Shown here: positions 4,031 to 6,220 of the stretch, piece by piece | Numbering within the stretch: the stretch's first letter is position 1 | How the letters are laid out: every line of letters begins with the position of its first letter | The notes under the pieces: generated by a model | What the model saw: only the letters and a program-made list of their open reading frames with translations | Told to the model about the DNA's origin: nothing | Database searches by the model: none | NCBI GenBank assembly: GCA_019243975.1 | Contig: JAFATL010000240.1 | Span: forward strand, 1-6,220 | Length of the DNA stretch: 6,220 nucleotides | Direction of reading: 5' to 3' | From: Actinomycetota bacterium | GTDB lineage: Bacteria; Actinomycetota; Acidimicrobiia; Acidimicrobiales; JAFATL01 | Made by a program: the position numbers and the translations under genes

Positions 4031-6220
4031 GTGGTTGATGGTGGTGGCGGCCCGCTTCGCGAGCTGCCGCCTCTGCTTCGCGACGAGCCGGCCCTGGCCG
4101 GCGTCGTCGGCTCCACCAACGCTGTGTTGGCGGTGCCCGAGCCGGCGCGCGCCTTCGTCATCGCCGGGCTCGCCCACCTCAGCGGACGCCACCCGATCGT
4201 CGTCGCCGCGCCCACGGCCACCGACGCCGAGCGCATCGCCCACGACCTGCGCGCCTACCTGGGCGACGGCGAGGTCGACCTGTTCCCGGCGTGGGAGACG
4301 CTCCCGTTCGAACGGGTGAGCCCGAGCGTCGAGACCATGGGTCGCCGCCTGCGCGCCATGTGGCGCCTGCGCGACCCCGAGCGCATGCCCCGCGTGCTGG
4401 TCGCGCCCGTGAAGGCACTCATCCAGCGGCTCGGGCCCCACGTCGAGGAGGTCGACCCCGTCATCGTGAAGCCGGGCGACCGCGTCGACCTCGAGGAGCT
4501 CGTCGCCAAGCTCGTCCACACCGGCTACCGGCGCGAGTACCAGGTCGAGCACCGGGGCGAGCTGGCCGTGCGGGGGTCGATCGTCGACGTGTTCCCGTCG
4601 ACTGCCGACGCGCCGGTGCGCATCGACCTCTGGGGCGACGAGGTCGACCGGCTCAGCGAGTTCGCGGTGGCCGACCAGCGCAGCACCGACGAGCTCGCGT
4701 GCGTGGAGATCTTCGGCTGCCGCGAGCTGCGGCCCACCGACGAGGTGCGCGAGCGCGCCGCCCGGCTCGTCGGCGCGGAGCCGTGGGGACGCGAGCAGTG
4801 GGAGCGCCTGAGCGAAGGCCAGATCTTCGACGGCATGGAGTCGTGGTTGCCGTGGCTCACCGAGCGCGAGCACCTATTGCTCGACCTCGTCCCCGCCGAC
4901 GCCCAGGTGCTGCTCGTCGAACCGCGGCGCATGCGCGACCGCGCCGGCGAGCTGCTGGCCGAGGAGCAGTCACTGGCCCAGGCGCTCGCTCAGACGTGGG
5001 GCGTTCCCGAGACGAGCGGCTTCCCGCAACTGCATCTCGAGTTCGACCGCTTGCTGGCCCACACCGACGCGCCGGTGTGGTCGGTGACGCCCACGCCCGA
5101 AGGTCCCGACAAGCCGGCGGTCGCCGCCTCGGGGTGGGACCCGGTCGTCAACGACAGCAGCCGGCTGGTGAAGCAGCTCACCGACCTCGCCGGCAACGGC
5201 TACCGCATCGTGGTGTGCGCCGACGGCGAGGGCAGTGCCACGCGCATCCGCACCGCCCTCGGCGACGAAGGTTTCACCGCCAACGAGATCGTCGTGCAGC
5301 CGCTGGAGCGGGGCTTCGTGCTGCCCACCATCAAGCTGGCCGTGCTGGCCGAGAGCGACATCACCGGCCGCCGACGTGCCCACCGACGGGCACGGCCGCG
5401 CCCGCGCGGCGCCCAGGCGTTCTTCGAAGACCTGCGTCCGGGCGACTATGTCGTGCACCACCAGCACGGCGTGGCCCGCTACGGCGGCATGGTCAAGCGC
5501 TCCATCGGCGGCCCCGGCAGCGAGCGCGACTACCTGCTGCTCGAGTACCGGGGCGGCGACAAGTTGTACGTGCCGTCGGACCAGGTCGACCTCATCCGGC
5601 CCTACAGCGGCGGCGAGACCCCGAGCCTGAACCGGCTGGGCGGGTCCGACTGGCAGAAGGCCAAGGCGCGCGTGCGCAGCGCCGTGCGCGAGATCGCCCA
5701 GGAGTTGGTCGTGCTGTACCAGCAGCGCGTGACCTCGCCCGGGCACGCCTTCCCGGCCGACACGCCCTGGCAGCACGAGCTGGAGGAGGCGTTCCCCTTC
5801 CAGGAGACGCCCGACCAGCTCAAGGCCATCGCCGAGGTGAAGGCCGACATGGAGGAGTCCTCGCCGATGGATCGCCTCATCTGCGGCGACGTCGGCTTCG
5901 GCAAGACCGAGGTCGCCATCCGCGCTGCGTTCAAGGCGATCCAGGACGGCAAGCAGGTCGCGGTGTTGGTGCCCACGACGTTGCTGGCCCAGCAGCACTT
6001 CCAGACGTTCTCCGACCGCATGGCGGGCTACCCCGTTCGCGTCGAGGTGCTGTCGCGCTTCCTCACCCCCGGGCAGGCCAAGAAGGTGGCCGACGGCGTC
6101 CGCGACGGCACCGTCGACCTCGTCATCGGCACCCATCGCCTCCTGTCGGGCGACATCAAGTTCAAGGACCTCGGCCTGCTGGTCGTCGACGAAGAGCAGC
6201 GCTTCGGCGTCACCCACAAA
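4031..6220 (+). CDS. mfd: Transcription-repair coupling factor Mfd (N-terminal 730 residues; cut by window end)
   Basis: Mfd is an ATP-driven DNA translocase that removes RNA polymerase stalled at DNA damage and recruits UvrA. Domains in order: the UvrB-like N-terminal region (about 20-350; DLFPAWETLPFERVSPS, GELAVRGSIVDVFP), a middle domain, then the RNA-polymerase-interaction (CarD-like) domain at about 463-527 (RPGDYVVHHQHGVARYGGM, DKLYVPSDQVDLI), then the RecG-like helicase: TPDQ, Walker A GDVGFGKT (619-626, Lys625), PTTLLAQQH (648-656), GTH (700-702) and Walker B DEEQ (720-723). About a third of the usual 1150 residues, including the rest of the motor and the C-terminal domain, lies beyond 6220. 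The start is GTG 4031: the in-frame stop TGA at 4022-4024 excludes anything earlier, and later starts would cut into the domain. No Shine-Dalgarno site is visible. The 124-base gap suggests separate transcription from pth. Confidence 0.97.
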   Translation, partial: MVDGGGGPLRELPPLLRDEPALAGVVGSTNAVLAVPEPARAFVIAGLAHLSGRHPIVVAAPTATDAERIAHDLRAYLGDGEVDLFPAWETLPFERVSPSVETMGRRLRAMWRLRDPERMPRVLVAPVKALIQRLGPHVEEVDPVIVKPGDRVDLEELVAKLVHTGYRREYQVEHRGELAVRGSIVDVFPSTADAPVRIDLWGDEVDRLSEFAVADQRSTDELACVEIFGCRELRPTDEVRERAARLVGAEPWGREQWERLSEGQIFDGMESWLPWLTEREHLLLDLVPADAQVLLVEPRRMRDRAGELLAEEQSLAQALAQTWGVPETSGFPQLHLEFDRLLAHTDAPVWSVTPTPEGPDKPAVAASGWDPVVNDSSRLVKQLTDLAGNGYRIVVCADGEGSATRIRTALGDEGFTANEIVVQPLERGFVLPTIKLAVLAESDITGRRRAHRRARPRPRGAQAFFEDLRPGDYVVHHQHGVARYGGMVKRSIGGPGSERDYLLLEYRGGDKLYVPSDQVDLIRPYSGGETPSLNRLGGSDWQKAKARVRSAVREIAQELVVLYQQRVTSPGHAFPADTPWQHELEEAFPFQETPDQLKAIAEVKADMEESSPMDRLICGDVGFGKTEVAIRAAFKAIQDGKQVAVLVPTTLLAQQHFQTFSDRMAGYPVRVEVLSRFLTPGQAKKVADGVRDGTVDLVIGTHRLLSGDIKFKDLGLLVVDEEQRFGVTHK

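Noticed and set aside
3587..6217. Long minus-strand open frames opposite pth and mfd (3587-4873 and 4970-6217)
   Set aside because: They mirror the codons of well-identified plus-strand genes, show no domain motifs, and result from the high third-position GC of those genes.

Overview
The window is a GC-rich stretch of ordinary bacterial housekeeping genes. Third codon positions are almost all G or C. The gene content points to the phylum Actinobacteria (Actinomycetota): a 32-residue bS22-type ribosomal protein, then tRNA-Gln - glmU - prs - rplY (bL25/Ctc form) - pth - mfd. From memory, Mycobacterium keeps the same neighbours together (ispE, pth, rplY, prs, glmU, tRNA-Gln, mfd). The compact spacing and the diverged GlmU suggest a deep-branching lineage such as Acidimicrobiia, but that placement is inference.

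Layout. Positions 2-79 hold the last codons of a plus-strand gene, probably ispE. A perfect 10-bp hairpin follows and lies between it and a convergent minus-strand gene, bS22 (114-212), which is easily missed because it is so short. The divergent gap between bS22 and tRNA-Gln (349-419) holds a long, nearly perfect palindrome (261-314). On the plus strand come glmU (470-1573), prs (1574-2536, starting directly after the glmU stop), rplY (2573-3304, with its own promoter-like sequence), pth (from about 3307 to 3906, with no ATG, GTG or TTG start) and mfd (4031 to the window end, incomplete). The 124-base gap between pth and mfd holds a short GC hairpin and a 64-base element with 12-bp perfect inverted ends that stops six bases before the mfd start.

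Functions. The block combines envelope precursor supply (GlmU makes UDP-GlcNAc; IspE, if correct, feeds isoprenoid carriers), nucleotide precursor supply (Prs makes PRPP), translation (bS22, tRNA-Gln, bL25, and Pth, which recycles peptidyl-tRNA) and transcription-coupled repair (Mfd).

Points of interest. (1) GlmU is cleanly cut short and lacks most of its acetyltransferase domain. (2) tRNA-Gln has C instead of the near-invariant U at position 55. (3) pth appears to start at CTG. (4) The two ribosomal-protein genes share a matching -10 box and a 10-base pyrimidine-rich leader with no Shine-Dalgarno site. (5) Two unexplained palindromic elements sit between genes. I see no sign of a mobile island, CRISPR array, defence system or wholly new system; the novelty is in variations on core genes.
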